From positions 461,805 to 525,804 of the forward strand of contig JAJUPC010000235.1 in assembly GCA_023614405.1 (NCBI GenBank): 64,000 nt of DNA, given 5' to 3'. The position numbers were made by a program, and so were the translations under genes. The DNA is from Avena insularis. Lineage: Eukaryota > Streptophyta > Magnoliopsida > Poales > Poaceae. Positions 11,295 to 22,970 of the stretch are shown one piece after another. Numbering within the stretch: position 1 is the stretch's first letter; each line of letters opens with the position of its first letter. The notes beneath the pieces were generated by a model. That model searched no databases. It was not told the DNA's origin and worked only from the letters and a program-made list of their open reading frames with translations.

Positions 11295-12470
11295 ATGGAT
11301 TTTACTAGATCTGGTTCCTCGATCAGTCGCGTGGGTGAGGACCTAGATTTGGTGCAGGAGATTGTTTTAAGGTTAGCGTCTACGAAATCTTTGATCCGTT
11401 GCAGTATCCTCAACAAAGCTTGGTATACTATACTCAAAGAGCCTGGATTTCTTTCGCGTTACATGAAGAAAAAATCGCCATCATTCCTAGGATTTCTTGT
11501 TGATTATCATTGGATGCCCGAGGTTGGTAATAGGCTACAGGAGCTTGAATATTCATCTAAAGATGAAACATCTCTAGCTATTTGTTCGAATTTAGATTCA
11601 ACATATCTTCTAAGGGAATTGGTCATCTGCTGTCAAAACGGAGCAGTCCTCATTCAGGTCTTTCCACATGGTTCTAGAGATCCTAGGTACCATGTTAATT
11701 ATCCTTCCAGGTCTCCAGATTTGTTCACTTTCCTTGCCTCACTTGTTACACGAATGCCATCAATGTCAAAGAGTGATACAAATCATTCATATGGGTAATT
11801 ATGTTTGATTCCAAGTGCTGCTAGATCAGGAATGACATTCTTTCGTAGAAATATATTCAATGCTTGCAAGGTTTCATATCATGGTGTTACTGCTGATACA
11901 ACATCTGGAATATTTTTGCATGTCTGTATTCAGCAAAATGGTCAATGGGAGATGCATATTTCTGACCCAATTCCTGTGCCAAAACCAACCACTTACCTTA
12001 GTCAGCCTGAAGGAATCCTGATAGGCAAAGACATGTTTATGGCGTATGTTGTAGGCCTTTTTCTGTGTTATAACATATCCACACATTTAACTTCTGTGAT
12101 ACAATTCCCTGAATCAGTCAGGCTGACAACAAAGGATTAGAGGAATTATTGTATTTCAGAGGATAGATTAGGAAACATTTTACTAGCTGCCTTTTCTAGT
12201 GATGGTATACTGACAACTTGGCTCCTTGACTACAACAATGGTCAAAATAAGTGGATCATCCAGACAATGTTAGATCTGCCTGTTGCATGCAGAACTGCTT
12301 TTGGCTGGGATATTGAAGATTACTAGAAGGAAGGACTTGGTAGTATCTGTGAGAATTGCAATCTCCTAGTTTGTGGTGTGTTGCGTGTTATAACAATGTC
12401 AACTGATGGTCGCTATGTTCTGATGATAGTTGATTTTGATGTAGGCTTGTTACGTGCGAGACATCTTTGA
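11295..12470 (+). pseudogene. F-box protein pseudogene (grass type), three in-frame stops
   Basis: From the ATG at 11295 a single frame runs 392 codons to TGA at 12468-12470, interrupted by TAA at 11796 (codon 168), TAG at 12138 (codon 282) and TAG at 12324 (codon 344), with no frameshift. Residues about 14-56 form an F-box: EDLDLVQEIVLRLASTKSL, then RCSILNKAWYTIL and EPGFLSRY. F-box proteins bind SKP1 and recruit substrates to SCF ubiquitin ligases. The rest resembles the associated beta-rich C-terminal region of plant F-box families (segments such as DGILTTWLLDYNNGQNKW), although I cannot name the subfamily. It appears to be a single exon. The TAGs follow Asp and Tyr codons and could derive from TGG by one G-to-A change; that is inference. 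An assembly error is less likely because the frame is otherwise intact. A shorter F-box-only product from 11295-11798 is formally possible. Confidence 0.85.
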
Positions 12471-12732
12471 AGAAAAGTATATCATTTTATCAAGTTATCT
12501 ACACCATTAGTTGTCCGTAGTGCTTTTGCAATGTCTGAAGCCTGGCCACCTACTCTATAGTGATTGACCGAAATGCAATAAAAATTAAATATCTCTTTGT
12601 AATATGAGTACTCTAAGCCTTTTGTTGCTTCTTTTGATATCCTAGCACTTTATTCTGACTCCAATTATGTACTATGTTGCTTTTTTTTAATCTTCTTGCA
12701 CTATATGCTAAATTTGGCGTCCTAGTCCTGGT
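12471..12732 (+). other. 3' flank of the F-box pseudogene
   Basis: Unique AT-rich sequence with 3'-UTR-like composition runs up to the start of satellite C near 12733. No further coding frame was seen. Confidence 0.5.
12577..12582 (+). terminator. Candidate polyadenylation signal AATAAA
   Basis: AATAAAAATTAAA lies about 107 bp after the final TGA of the F-box frame and is followed by T-rich sequence (TTTGTTGCTTCTTTTG), a plausible plant 3' end. Confidence 0.4.
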
Positions 12733-14545
12733 TTCGAAAAAAACCTGTGTACCGGCAGCATTACATAGAGCAGTGCCATTGTCGAACTAAGGGCAGTGCA
12801 CGCAGGATAAATAGTGCACACAGGATAAATAGGGCAGTTCTTTGAAAGTACATAGGTGTGTATCCATGTAGAAAGCAGTTTTCTATATGACTATACGGGC
12901 AGTGCACTAAGAGTGCAGGGTCGTCCCGCATTCGTTAGGGGCTAGTATAGTTTCTAGGTTAGGCAGTGCACGTGGCTGAGGAAGCGCAGTGCTTCGAACA
13001 GAAACCAGTGTACCTGCAGCATTACATAGAGCAGTGCAATTGTTGGAATAAGGGCAGTGCACGTAGGACAAATAGGGCAGTTCTTCAAAAGTACATAGGT
13101 GTGTATACGTGTAGAAAGCAGTTTTCTATATGACTATACGGGCAGTGAACTTAGAGTGCAGGGTCGTCCCGCATTCATTAGGGGCTAGTATAGTTTCTAG
13201 GTTAGGAAGTGCACGTGGCTGAGGAAGCGCAGTGCTTCGAACAGAAACCAGTATACCTGCAGCATTACATAGAGCAGTGCAATTGTCGACATAAGGGCAG
13301 TGCACGCAGGATAAATAGGGCAGTTCTTCGAAAGTACATAGGTGTGTATCCGTGTAGAAAGCAGTTTTCTATATGACTATACGGGCAGTGCACGCAGGAT
13401 AAATAGGGCATTCTTAGAAAGTACATATGTGTGTATCCGTATAGAAAGCAGTTTTCTATATGACTATACGGGCAGTGCACTTAGAGTACCTAGGGCAGTT
13501 CTTCGAAAATACATAGGTGTGTATCCGTGTAGAAAGCAGTTTTATATATGACTATGCGGGAGTGCACTTAGACTGCAGGGTCGTCCCGCATTCGTTACGG
13601 GCTAGTATAGTTTCTATGTTAGGCAGTGCACGTGGCTGAGGAAGCGCAGTGCTACAAACAGAAACCAGTGTACCTGCAGCATTACATAGAGCAGTGCAAT
13701 TGTCGAAATAAGGGTAGTGCATGCAGGATAAATAGGGCAGTTCTTCGAATGTACATAGGTGTGTATCCGTGTAGAAAGCAGTTTTCTATATGACTATACG
13801 GGCAGTGCACTTGGAGTGCAGGGTCGTCCCGCATTCGTTAGGGGCTAGTATTGTTTCTAGGTTAGGTAGTGCATCTGGCTGATGAAGCGCAGTGCTTCGA
13901 AAAAAACTAGTGTACCGTGACATTACATAGCGGCAGCAATTGTCAAAATAAAAGGCGATTGCCTTGAGGATAAATAGGGCAGTTCTTCGAAAGTACATAG
14001 GTGTGTATCCGTGTAGAAAGCAGTTTTCTATATGACTATATGGGCAGTGCACTTAGAGTGCAGGGTCGTCCCGCATTCGTTAGGGGCTAGTATAGTTTCT
14101 AGGTTAGCTAGTGCACGTGGCTGAGGAAACGCAGTGCTTCGAATAGAAACTAGTGTACCTGCATCATTATATAGAGCAGTGCAATTATCGAACTAAGGGC
14201 AGTGCACGTAGCATAAATAGTGCACGCAGGATAAATAGGGCAGTTCTTCGAAAGTACATAGGTCTGTATCCGTGTAGAAAGCAATTTTCTATATTACTAT
14301 ACGGGCAGTGCACTTAGAGTGCAGGGTCGTCCCGCATTCGTTAGGGGCTAGTATAGTTTCTAGGTTAGGCAGTGCACGTGGCTGAGAAGCCTTGATGCTT
14401 GACGAAGAAACGGTGTACTGCAGCATTACATAGACCAGTGGAATTGTCGACATAAGGGCAGTGCACGGAGGATAAATAGGGCCGGTCTTCGAAAGTACAT
14501 AGGTGTGTATCCGTGTAGAAAGCAGTTTTCTATAGGACTATACGG
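12733..14545. repeat. Satellite C, L-dominated left block
   Basis: Mostly consecutive L modules, for example starting at about 12898 and 13140. One 86-bp variant lacks part of the tail (GGGCATTCTTAGAAAG near 13407), and one L has a duplicated CATAAATAGTGCACGCAGG segment near 14213. S modules become common only after about 14550. Confidence 0.8.
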
Positions 14546-17500
14546 GCAGTGCACTTAGAGTACATATGGCAGTTCTTCGAAACTACATAGGTGTATATCC
14601 ATGTAGAAAACAGTTTTCTATATGACTATATGGGTAGTGCACTTAGAGTACATAGGGCAGTTCTTTGAAAGTACATAGGTGTGTATCCGTGTAGAAAGCA
14701 GTTTTCTATATGACTATACGGGCAGTGCACTTAGAGTGCAGGGTCGTCCCGCATTCGTTAGGGGCTAGTATAGTTTCTAGGTTAGGCGGTGCCGTGGTGA
14801 GGAAGCCTTGATTAGCTTCAAACAGAAACCAGTATACCTGCAGCATTACATAGGGCAGTGCAATTATCGAAATAAGGGCAGTGCACGCAGGATAAATAGG
14901 GCAGTTCTTCGAAAGTACATAGGTGTGTATCTGTGTAGAAAGCAATTTCTATATGACTATACGCGTAGTGCACTTAGAGTGTAGGGTCGTCCCGCATTCG
15001 TTAGGGGCTAGTATAGTTTCTAGTTTAGCCAGTTCATATGGCTGAGGAAGCGCAGTGCTTCGAACAGAAACCAGTGAACCTGCAGCATTACACAGAGCAG
15101 TGCAATTGTCGACATAAGGGCAGTGCACGCATGATAAATAGGGCAGTTCTTCGAAAGTACATAGGTGTGTATCCGTGTAGAATGCAGTTTTCTATATGAC
15201 TATACGGGCAATGCACTTAGAGTACATCGGGCAGTTCTTCGAAAGTACATAGGTGCGTATCCGTGTAGAAAGCAGTTTTCTATATGACTATACGTGTAGT
15301 GAACTTAGAGTGCAGGGTTGTCCCGAATTCATTAGGGGCTAGTATAGTTTCTAGGTTAGGCAATGCACGTGGCTAAGGAAGCGCAGTGCTTCGAATAGAA
15401 ACCAGTGTACCTGCAGCATTACACAGAGCGGTGCAATTGTCGACATAAGCAGGATAAAGGCGGATAAATAGGCGATTCTTCGAAAGTACATGGGTGTGTA
15501 TCCGTATAGAAAGCAGTTTTCTATATGACTATAAGGGCAATGCACTTAGAGTACCTAGGGCAATTCTTCGAAAGTACATAGGTGTGTATCCGTGTAGAAA
15601 GCAGTTTTATATATGACTATACGGGCAGTGCACTTAGAGTGCAGGGTCGTCCTGCGTTCATTAAGGGCTAGTATAGTTTCTAGGTTAGCTAGTGCACGTG
15701 GCTAAGGAAACGCAGTGCTTCAAACAGAAACCAGTGTACCTGCATCATTACATAGAGCAGTGCAATTATCGAACTAAGGTCAATGCACGCAGCATAAATA
15801 GTGCACGCAGCATAAATAGGGCAGTTCTTCGAAAGTACATAGGTGTGTATCCGTGTAGAAAGCAGTTTTCTATAGGACTATACGGGCAGTGCACTTAGAG
15901 TACATATGGCAGTTCTTCGAAACTATATAGGTGTATATCCATGTAGAAAACAGTTTTCTATATGACTATACGGGCAGTGCACTTAGAGTACATAGGGCAG
16001 TTCTTTGAAAGTACATAGGTGTGTATCCGTGTAGAAAGCAGTTTTCTATATGACTATACGGGCAGTGCACTTAGAGTGCAGGGCTGTCCCGCATTCGTTA
16101 GAGGCTACTATAGTTTCTAGGTTAGGCGATTGCGTGGGTGAGAAGCGCGGTGCTTTGAGCGAAAACGATATACTGCAGCATTACATAGAAAGGTGCAATT
16201 ATCAAAATATAGGCGTTACCTTGCAGGATAAATAGGGCAGTTCTTTGAAAGTACATAGGTGTGTATCTGTGTAGAAAGCAGTTTTCTATATGACTATACT
16301 GACAGTGCACTTAGAGTGCAGGGTCGTCGAGCATTCGTTAGGGGCTAGTATAGTTTCTAGGTTAGGCAGTTCACGTGGCTGACGAACCGTAGTGCTTCGA
16401 ACAGAAACCAGTGTACGTGCAGCATTACACAGAGCAGTGCAATTGTCGACATAAGGGCAGTGCACGCATGATAAATAGGGCAGTTCTTCGAAAGTACATA
16501 GGTGTGTATCCGTGTAGAATGCAGTTTTCTATATGACTATATGGGCAGTGCACTTAGAGTACATAGGGCAGTTCTTCGAAAGTACATAGGTGCGTATCCG
16601 TGTAGAAAGCAGTTTTCTATATGACTATACGGGCAGTGAACTTAGAGTGCAGGGTTGTCCCGAATTCGTTAGGGGTAGTATAGTTTCTAGGTTAGGCAGT
16701 GCATGTTGCTAAGGAAGCGCGGTGCTTCGAACAGAAACCAGTGTACCTGCAGCATTACATAGAGCAGTGCAATTGTCGACATAAGGGCAGTGCACGCAGG
16801 TTAAATAGGGCACTTCTTCGAAAGTACATAGGTGTGTATCCGTATAGAAAGCAGTTTTCTAGATGACTATAAGGGCAGTGCACTTAGAGTACCTAGGGCA
16901 ATTCTTCGAAAGTACATAGGTGTGTATCCGTGTAGAAAGCAGTTTTATATATGACTATACGGGCAATGCACTTAGAGTGCAGGGTCTTCCCGCATTCGTT
17001 AGGGGCTAGTATATTTTCTAGGTTAGGCGATTTGCGTTCTTTGAGGAAGCCTTGATGCTTGACGAAACCGATGTACTGCAGCATTACATAGACCAGTGGA
17101 ATTGTCGACATAAGGGCAGTGCACGCAGGATAAATAGGGCAGTTCTTCGAAAGTACATAGGTGTGTATCCGTGTAGAAAGCAGTTTTCTATAGGACTATA
17201 CGGGCAGTGCACTTAGAGTACATATGGCAGTTCTTCGAAACTACATAGGTGTATATCCATGTAGAAAACAGTTTTCTATATGACTATATGGGTAGTGCAC
17301 TTAGAGTACATAGGGCAGTTCTTTGAAAGTAGATAGGTGTGTATCCGTGTAGAAAGCAGTTTTCTATATGACTATACGGGCAGTGCACTTAGAGTGTAGG
17401 GTCGTCCCGCATTTGTTAGGGGCTAGTATAGTTTCTAGGTTAGGCGTGCATTGGTGAGAGCCTTGATGCTTGACAGCGATATACCTGCAGCATTACGTAG

Positions 17501-17869
17501 GGCAGTGCAATTATCGAAATAAGGGCAGTGCACACAGGATAAATAGGGCAGTTCTTCGAAAGTACATAGGTGTGTATCTGTGTAGAAAGCAGTTTTCTAT
17601 ATGACTATACGCGCAGTGCACTTAGAGTGCAGGGTCGTCCCGCATTCGTTACGGGCTAGTATAGTTTCTAGGTTAGCTAGTGCACGTGGCTGAGGAAACG
17701 CAGTGCTTCAAACATAAACCAGTGTACCTGCATCATTACATAGAGCAGTGCGATTATCGAACTAAGGGCAGTGCACGCAGCATAAATAGTGCACGCAGGA
17801 TAAATAGGGCAGTTCTTCGAAAGTACATAGGTGTGTATCCGTGTAGAAAGCAATTTTCTATATGACTAT

Positions 17870-19500
17870 ACGGGCAGTGCACTTAAATTGCAGGGTCGTC
17901 CCGCATTCGTTAGGGGTAGTATAGTTTCTAGGTTAGGCAGTGGACGTGGCTGAGGAAGCGCAATACTTCGAACAAAAACCAGTGTACCTATAGCATTACA
18001 TAGACAAGTGGAATTGTCGACATAAGGGCAGTGCACGCAGGATAAACAGTGCAGTTCTTCGAAAGTACATAGGTGTGTATCCGTGTAGAAAGCAGTTTTC
18101 TATAGGACTATACGGGCAGTGCACTTAGAGTACATATGGCAGTTCTTTGAAACTATATAGGTTTATATCCATGTAGAAAACAGTTTTCTATATGACTATA
18201 CTGGCAATGCACTTAGAGTACATAGGGCAGTTCTTTGAAAGTACATAGGTGTGTATCCGTGTAGAAAGCAGTTTTCTATATGACTATACGGGCAGTGCAC
18301 TTAGAGTGCAGGGTTGTCCCGCATTCGTTAGGGGCTACTATAGTTTCTAGGTTAGGCAGTGCATTAGCGAGAAGCGCGGTGCTTTGAGCGAAACCGGTAT
18401 ACTGCGACATTACATAGAAGCGGTGCAATTATCGAAATATGGGCGATTGCCTTGAGGATAAATAGGGCAGTTCTTCGAAAGTACATAGGTGTGTATCTGT
18501 GTAGAAAGCAGTTTTCTATATGACTATACGGACAGTGCACTTAGAGTGTAGGGTCGTCGAGCATTCGTTAGTGGCTAGTATAGTTTCTAGGTTAGGCAGT
18601 TCACGTGGCTGAGGAACCGTAGTGCTTCAAACAGACACCAGTGTACGTGCAACATTACATAGAGCAGTGCAATTGTCGACATAAGGGCAGTGCACGCATG
18701 ATAAATAGGGTAGTTCTTCGAAAGTACATAGGTGTGTATCCGTGTAGAATGCAGTTTTCTATATGACTATACGGGCAGTGCACTTAGAGTACATAGGGCT
18801 GTTCTTCGAAAGTACATAGGTGCGTATCCGTGTAGAAAGCAGTTTTCTATATGACTATACGGGCAGTGAACTTAGAGTGCAGGGTTGTCCCGAATTCGTT
18901 AGGGGCTAGTATAGTTTCTAGGTTAGGCGATTGCATGGCTAAGCTAAGGAAGCGCGATGCTTGAGCGAAACTAGTGTACTGCTGACATTACATAGAGCAA
19001 TGCAATTGTCGACATAAGGGCGATGCCTTGAGGATAAATAGGCGATTCTTGAAAGTACATAGGTGTGTATCCGTATAGAAAGCAGTTTTCTATATGACTA
19101 TAAGGGCAGTGCACTTAGAGTACCTAGGGCAATTCTTCGAAAGTACATAGGTGCGTATCCGTGTAGAAAGCAGTTTTATATATGACTATACGGGCAGTGC
19201 ATTAAGGTGCAGGGTCGTCCCGCATTCGTTACGGACTAGTATAGTTTCTAGGTTAAGCGGTGCCGTGGTGAGAAGCACGATGCTTCAAGCAATCGGTGTA
19301 CTGTAGCATTACATAGAAGCGTGCAATTGTCGAAATAAAGGCGATTACGCAGCATAAATAAAGGCGATCCTTGAAAGTACATAGGTGTGTATCCGTGTAG
19401 AAAGCAGTTTTCTATATGATTATACGGGCAGTGAACTTAGAGTGCAGGGTCGTCCAGGGGCTAGTATAGTTTCTAGCTTAGGAAGTGCACATGGCTGAGG
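17870..19500. repeat. Satellite C higher-order copy, left member of a 3.47-kb-spaced pair
   Basis: Private variants match positions about 3,460-3,470 bp to the right: CTTAAATTGCAGGG at 17881 and 21350, CCTATAGCATTACATAGAC near 17987 and 21455, CCCGAATTCG (an EcoRI variant of L) near 18890 and 22350, GCATTAAGGTGCAGG at 19198 and 22660, and TCGTCCAGGGGCTAG near 19450 and 22919. From about 19240 this copy changes to the altered vocabulary while its partner stays clean. Confidence 0.85.
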
Positions 19501-21330
19501 AAGCGCAGTGCTTCGAACAGAAACCAGTATACCTGCAGCATTACATAGAGCAGTGCAATTGTCGACATAAAGGCGATTACCTTGAGATAAATAAGGCGAT
19601 TCTTGAAAGTACATAGGTGTGTATCCGTGTGAAAGCAGTTTCTATATGACTATCTGGGCGATTGCACTTAGAGTGCGAGGTCGTCCGCATTCGTTAGGGG
19701 CTAGTATAGTTTCTAGGTTAGCTAGTGCGTGGTGAGAAGCGGTCTTGAGCGAAACCAGTGTACTGCATCATTACATAGAAGCGGTGCAATTATCGAACTA
19801 AAGGCGATTGCCGTAGCCTAAATAGTGCTTGAGATAAATAGAGGCAGTTCTTGAAAGTACATAGGTGTGTATCCGTATGAAAGCAATTTTCTATATGACT
19901 ATCTGGTAGTGCACTTAGAGTGCAGGGTAAATCTGCATTCGTTAGGGGCTAGTATAGTTTCTAGGTTAGGCGATTGCATTGGTGAGGAAGCGCGATGCTT
20001 GACGAAAACCGTGTACTGCAGCATTACATAGACGGTGGAATTGTCAACATAAAGGCGATTGCATAAGATAAATAGGGCGATTCTTGAAAGTACATAGGTG
20101 TGTATCCGTGTAAGCAGTTTTCTATAGGACTATCAGGCGGTGCACTTAGAGTACTTATGGCGGTTCTTGAAACTACATAGGTGTTTATCCATGTAGAAAC
20201 AGTTTTCTATATGACTATCTCTCTGATGCACTTAGAGTACATAGGCAGTTCTTTGAAAGTACATTGGTGTGTATCCGTGTGAAAGCAGTTTTCTATATGA
20301 CTATCACAGGCGATTGCACTTAGAGTGCAGGGTTGTCCCGCATTCGTTAGGGGCTACTATAGTTTCTAGGTTAGGCAGTGCACGTGGCTGAGGAAGTGTA
20401 GTGCTTCGAACAGAAACTAGTATACTTGCAGCATTACATAGAGCAGTGCAATTATCGAAATATGGGCAGTGCACGCAGGATAAATAAAGGCGATTCTTTG
20501 AAAGTACATAGGTGTGTATACGTGTGAAAGCAGTTTTCTATATGACTATCACAGGCGTGCACTTAGAGTGCGAGGTCGTCCCGCATTCGTTACGGGCTAG
20601 TATAGTTTCTAGGTTAGGCAGTTCACATGGCTGCGGAACGCGATGTGACGACGAAACCGATGTCGTGCGACATTACATAGCGGTGCAATTGTCGACATAA
20701 AGAGTGCGCATGATAAATAGGGCAGTTCTTTGAAAGTACATAGGTGTGTATCCATGTAGAAAACAGTTTTCTATATGACTATACGGGCAGTGCACTTAGA
20801 GTACATAGGGCAGTTCTTTGAAAGTACATAGGTATGTATCCGTGTAGAAAGCAGTTTTCTATATGACTATCTGGGCGGTGCACTTAGAGTGCGAGGTTGT
20901 CCCGCATTCGTTAGGGGCTACTATAGTTTCTAGGTTAAGCGATTGCATTGGTGAGGAAGCCTTGATGCTTGACGAAAACCAGTGTACTGCAGCATTACAT
21001 AGAGCGGTGCAATTGTCGAAATAAGGCGGTGCAGCGGGATAAATAGGCGATTCTTGAAAGTACATAGGTGTGTATCGTGTGAAAGCAGTTTTCTATATGA
21101 CTATCTGGGCGGTGCACTTAGAGTGCAGGGTCGTCCCGCATTTGTTAGGGGCTAGTATAGTTTCTAGGTTAGGCAATTCACATGGGTGAGGAAGCCTTGA
21201 TGTGACGAAACGATGTACTGCGACATTACAGGCGGTGCAATTGTCAAAATAAGAGGCGATGCACGAGGATAAATAAGGCGTTCTTGAAAGTACATAGGTG
21301 TGTATCCGTGTAGAAAGCAATTTTCTATAT
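19240..21330. repeat. Strongly altered patch of satellite C
   Basis: L and S modules remain recognisable through intact AT-rich words (TTTTCTATATGACTAT, AAGTACATAGGTGTGTATCC), but words holding CG, CAG or CTG are repeatedly replaced: GGCAGTGCA by GGCGATTGC or GCGGTGC, CGCAGTGCTTCGAAC by CGATGCTTGACG, CACGCAGG by CCTTGAGG, CTTCGAAAG by CTTGAAAG, TATACGGGCA by TATCTGGGCG. Short clean stretches are interspersed. Similar smaller patches occur near 26150-27200, 29560-30560, 32200-32820, 35690-36840, 37310-38170, 45570-45910 and 52010-52140. Confidence 0.8.
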
Positions 21331-21339
21331 GACTATACG

Positions 21340-22970
21340 GGCAGTGCACTTAAATTGCAGGGTCGTCCCGCATTCGTTAGGGGTAGTATAGTTTCTAGGT
21401 TAGGCAGTGGACGTGGCTGAGGAAGCGTAGTACTTCGAACAGAAACCAGTGTACCTATAGCATTACATAGACGAGTGGAATTGTCGACATAAGGGCAGTG
21501 CATGAGATAAGCAGCGATTCTTGAAAGTACATAGGTGTGTATCCGTGTAGAAAGCAGTTTTCTATAGGACTATACGGGCAGTGCACTTAGAGTACATATG
21601 GTAGTTCTTTGAAACTATATAGGTGTATATCCATGTAGAAAACAATTTTCTATATGACTATACTGGCAATGCACTTAGAGTACATAGGGCAGTTCTTTGA
21701 AAGTACATAGGTGTGTATCCGTGTAGAAAGCAGTTTTCTATGTGACTATACGGGCAGTGCACTTAGAGTGCAGGGTTGTCCCGCATTCGTTAGGGGCTAC
21801 TATAGTTTCTAGGTTAGGCGATTGCATTGGCGAGGAAGCGCGATGCTTTGAGCGAAACCCGGTATACTGACATTACATAGAGCAGTGCAATTATCGAAAT
21901 ATGGGCAGTGCACGCAGGATATATAGGGCAGTTCTTCGAAAGTACATAGGTGTGTATCTGTGTAGAAAGAAGTTTTCTATATGACTATACGAACAGTGCA
22001 CTTAGAGTGTAGGGTCGTCGAGCATTCGTTAGGGGTAGTATAGTTTCTAGGTTAGGCAGTTCACGTGGCTGAGGAACCGTAGTGCTTCGAACAGAAACCA
22101 GTGTACGTGCAACATTACATAGAGCAGTGCAATTGTCGACATAAGGGCAGTGCACGCATGATAAATAGGGTAGTTCTTCGAAAGTACATAGGTGTGTATC
22201 CGTGTAGAATGCAGTTTTCTATATGACTATACGGGCAGTGCACTTAGAGTACATAGGGCTGTTCTTCGAAAGTACATAGGTGCGTATCCGTGTAGAAAGC
22301 AGTTTTCTATATGACTATACGGGCAGTGAACTTAGAGTGCAGGGTTGTCCCGAATTCGTTAGGGTCTAGTATAGTTTCTAGGTTAGGCAGTGCACGTGGC
22401 TAAGGAAGCGCAGTGCTTCGAACAGAAACTAGTGTACCTGCAGCATTACATAGAGCAATGCAATTGTCGACATAAGGACAGTGCACGCAGGATAAATAGG
22501 GCAGTTCTTCGAAAGTACATAGGTGTGTATCCGTATAGAAAGCAGTTTTCTATATGACTATAAGGGTAGTGCACTTAGAGTACCTAGGGCAATTCTTCGA
22601 AAGTACATAGGTGTGTATCCGTGTAGAAAGCAGTTTTATATATGACTATACGGGCAGTGCATTAAGGTGCAGGGTCGTCCCGCATTCGTTACGGACTAGT
22701 ATAGTTTCTAGGTTAGGCAGTGCACGTGGCTGAGGAAGCACAGTGCTTCAAACAGAAATCAGTGTACCTGTAGCATTACATAGAGCAGTGCAATTGTCGA
22801 AATAAGGGCAGTGCACGCAGCATAAATAGGGCAGTCCTTCGAAAGTACATAGGTGTGTATCCGTGTAGAAAGCAGTTTTCTATATGATTATACGGGCAGT
22901 GAACTTAGAGTGCAGGGTCGTCCAGGGGCTAGTATAGTTTCTAGCTTAGGAAGTGCACATGGCTGAGGAA
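21340..22970. repeat. Satellite C higher-order copy, right member of the 3.47-kb-spaced pair
   Basis: This is the partner of 17870-19500, with the same private variants in the same order. Its section 22710-22840 keeps standard words (GGCAGTGCACGTGG, CACAGTGCTTC, CATAAATAGGGCAG) where the partner at 19255-19370 has altered ones, so the two can be compared base by base. Confidence 0.85.

Noticed and set aside
9403..12732. LTR retrotransposon or DNA transposon carrying the F-box gene
   Set aside because: I found no paired LTRs, primer-binding site, terminal inverted repeats or transposase coding sequence, so an element cannot be delimited.
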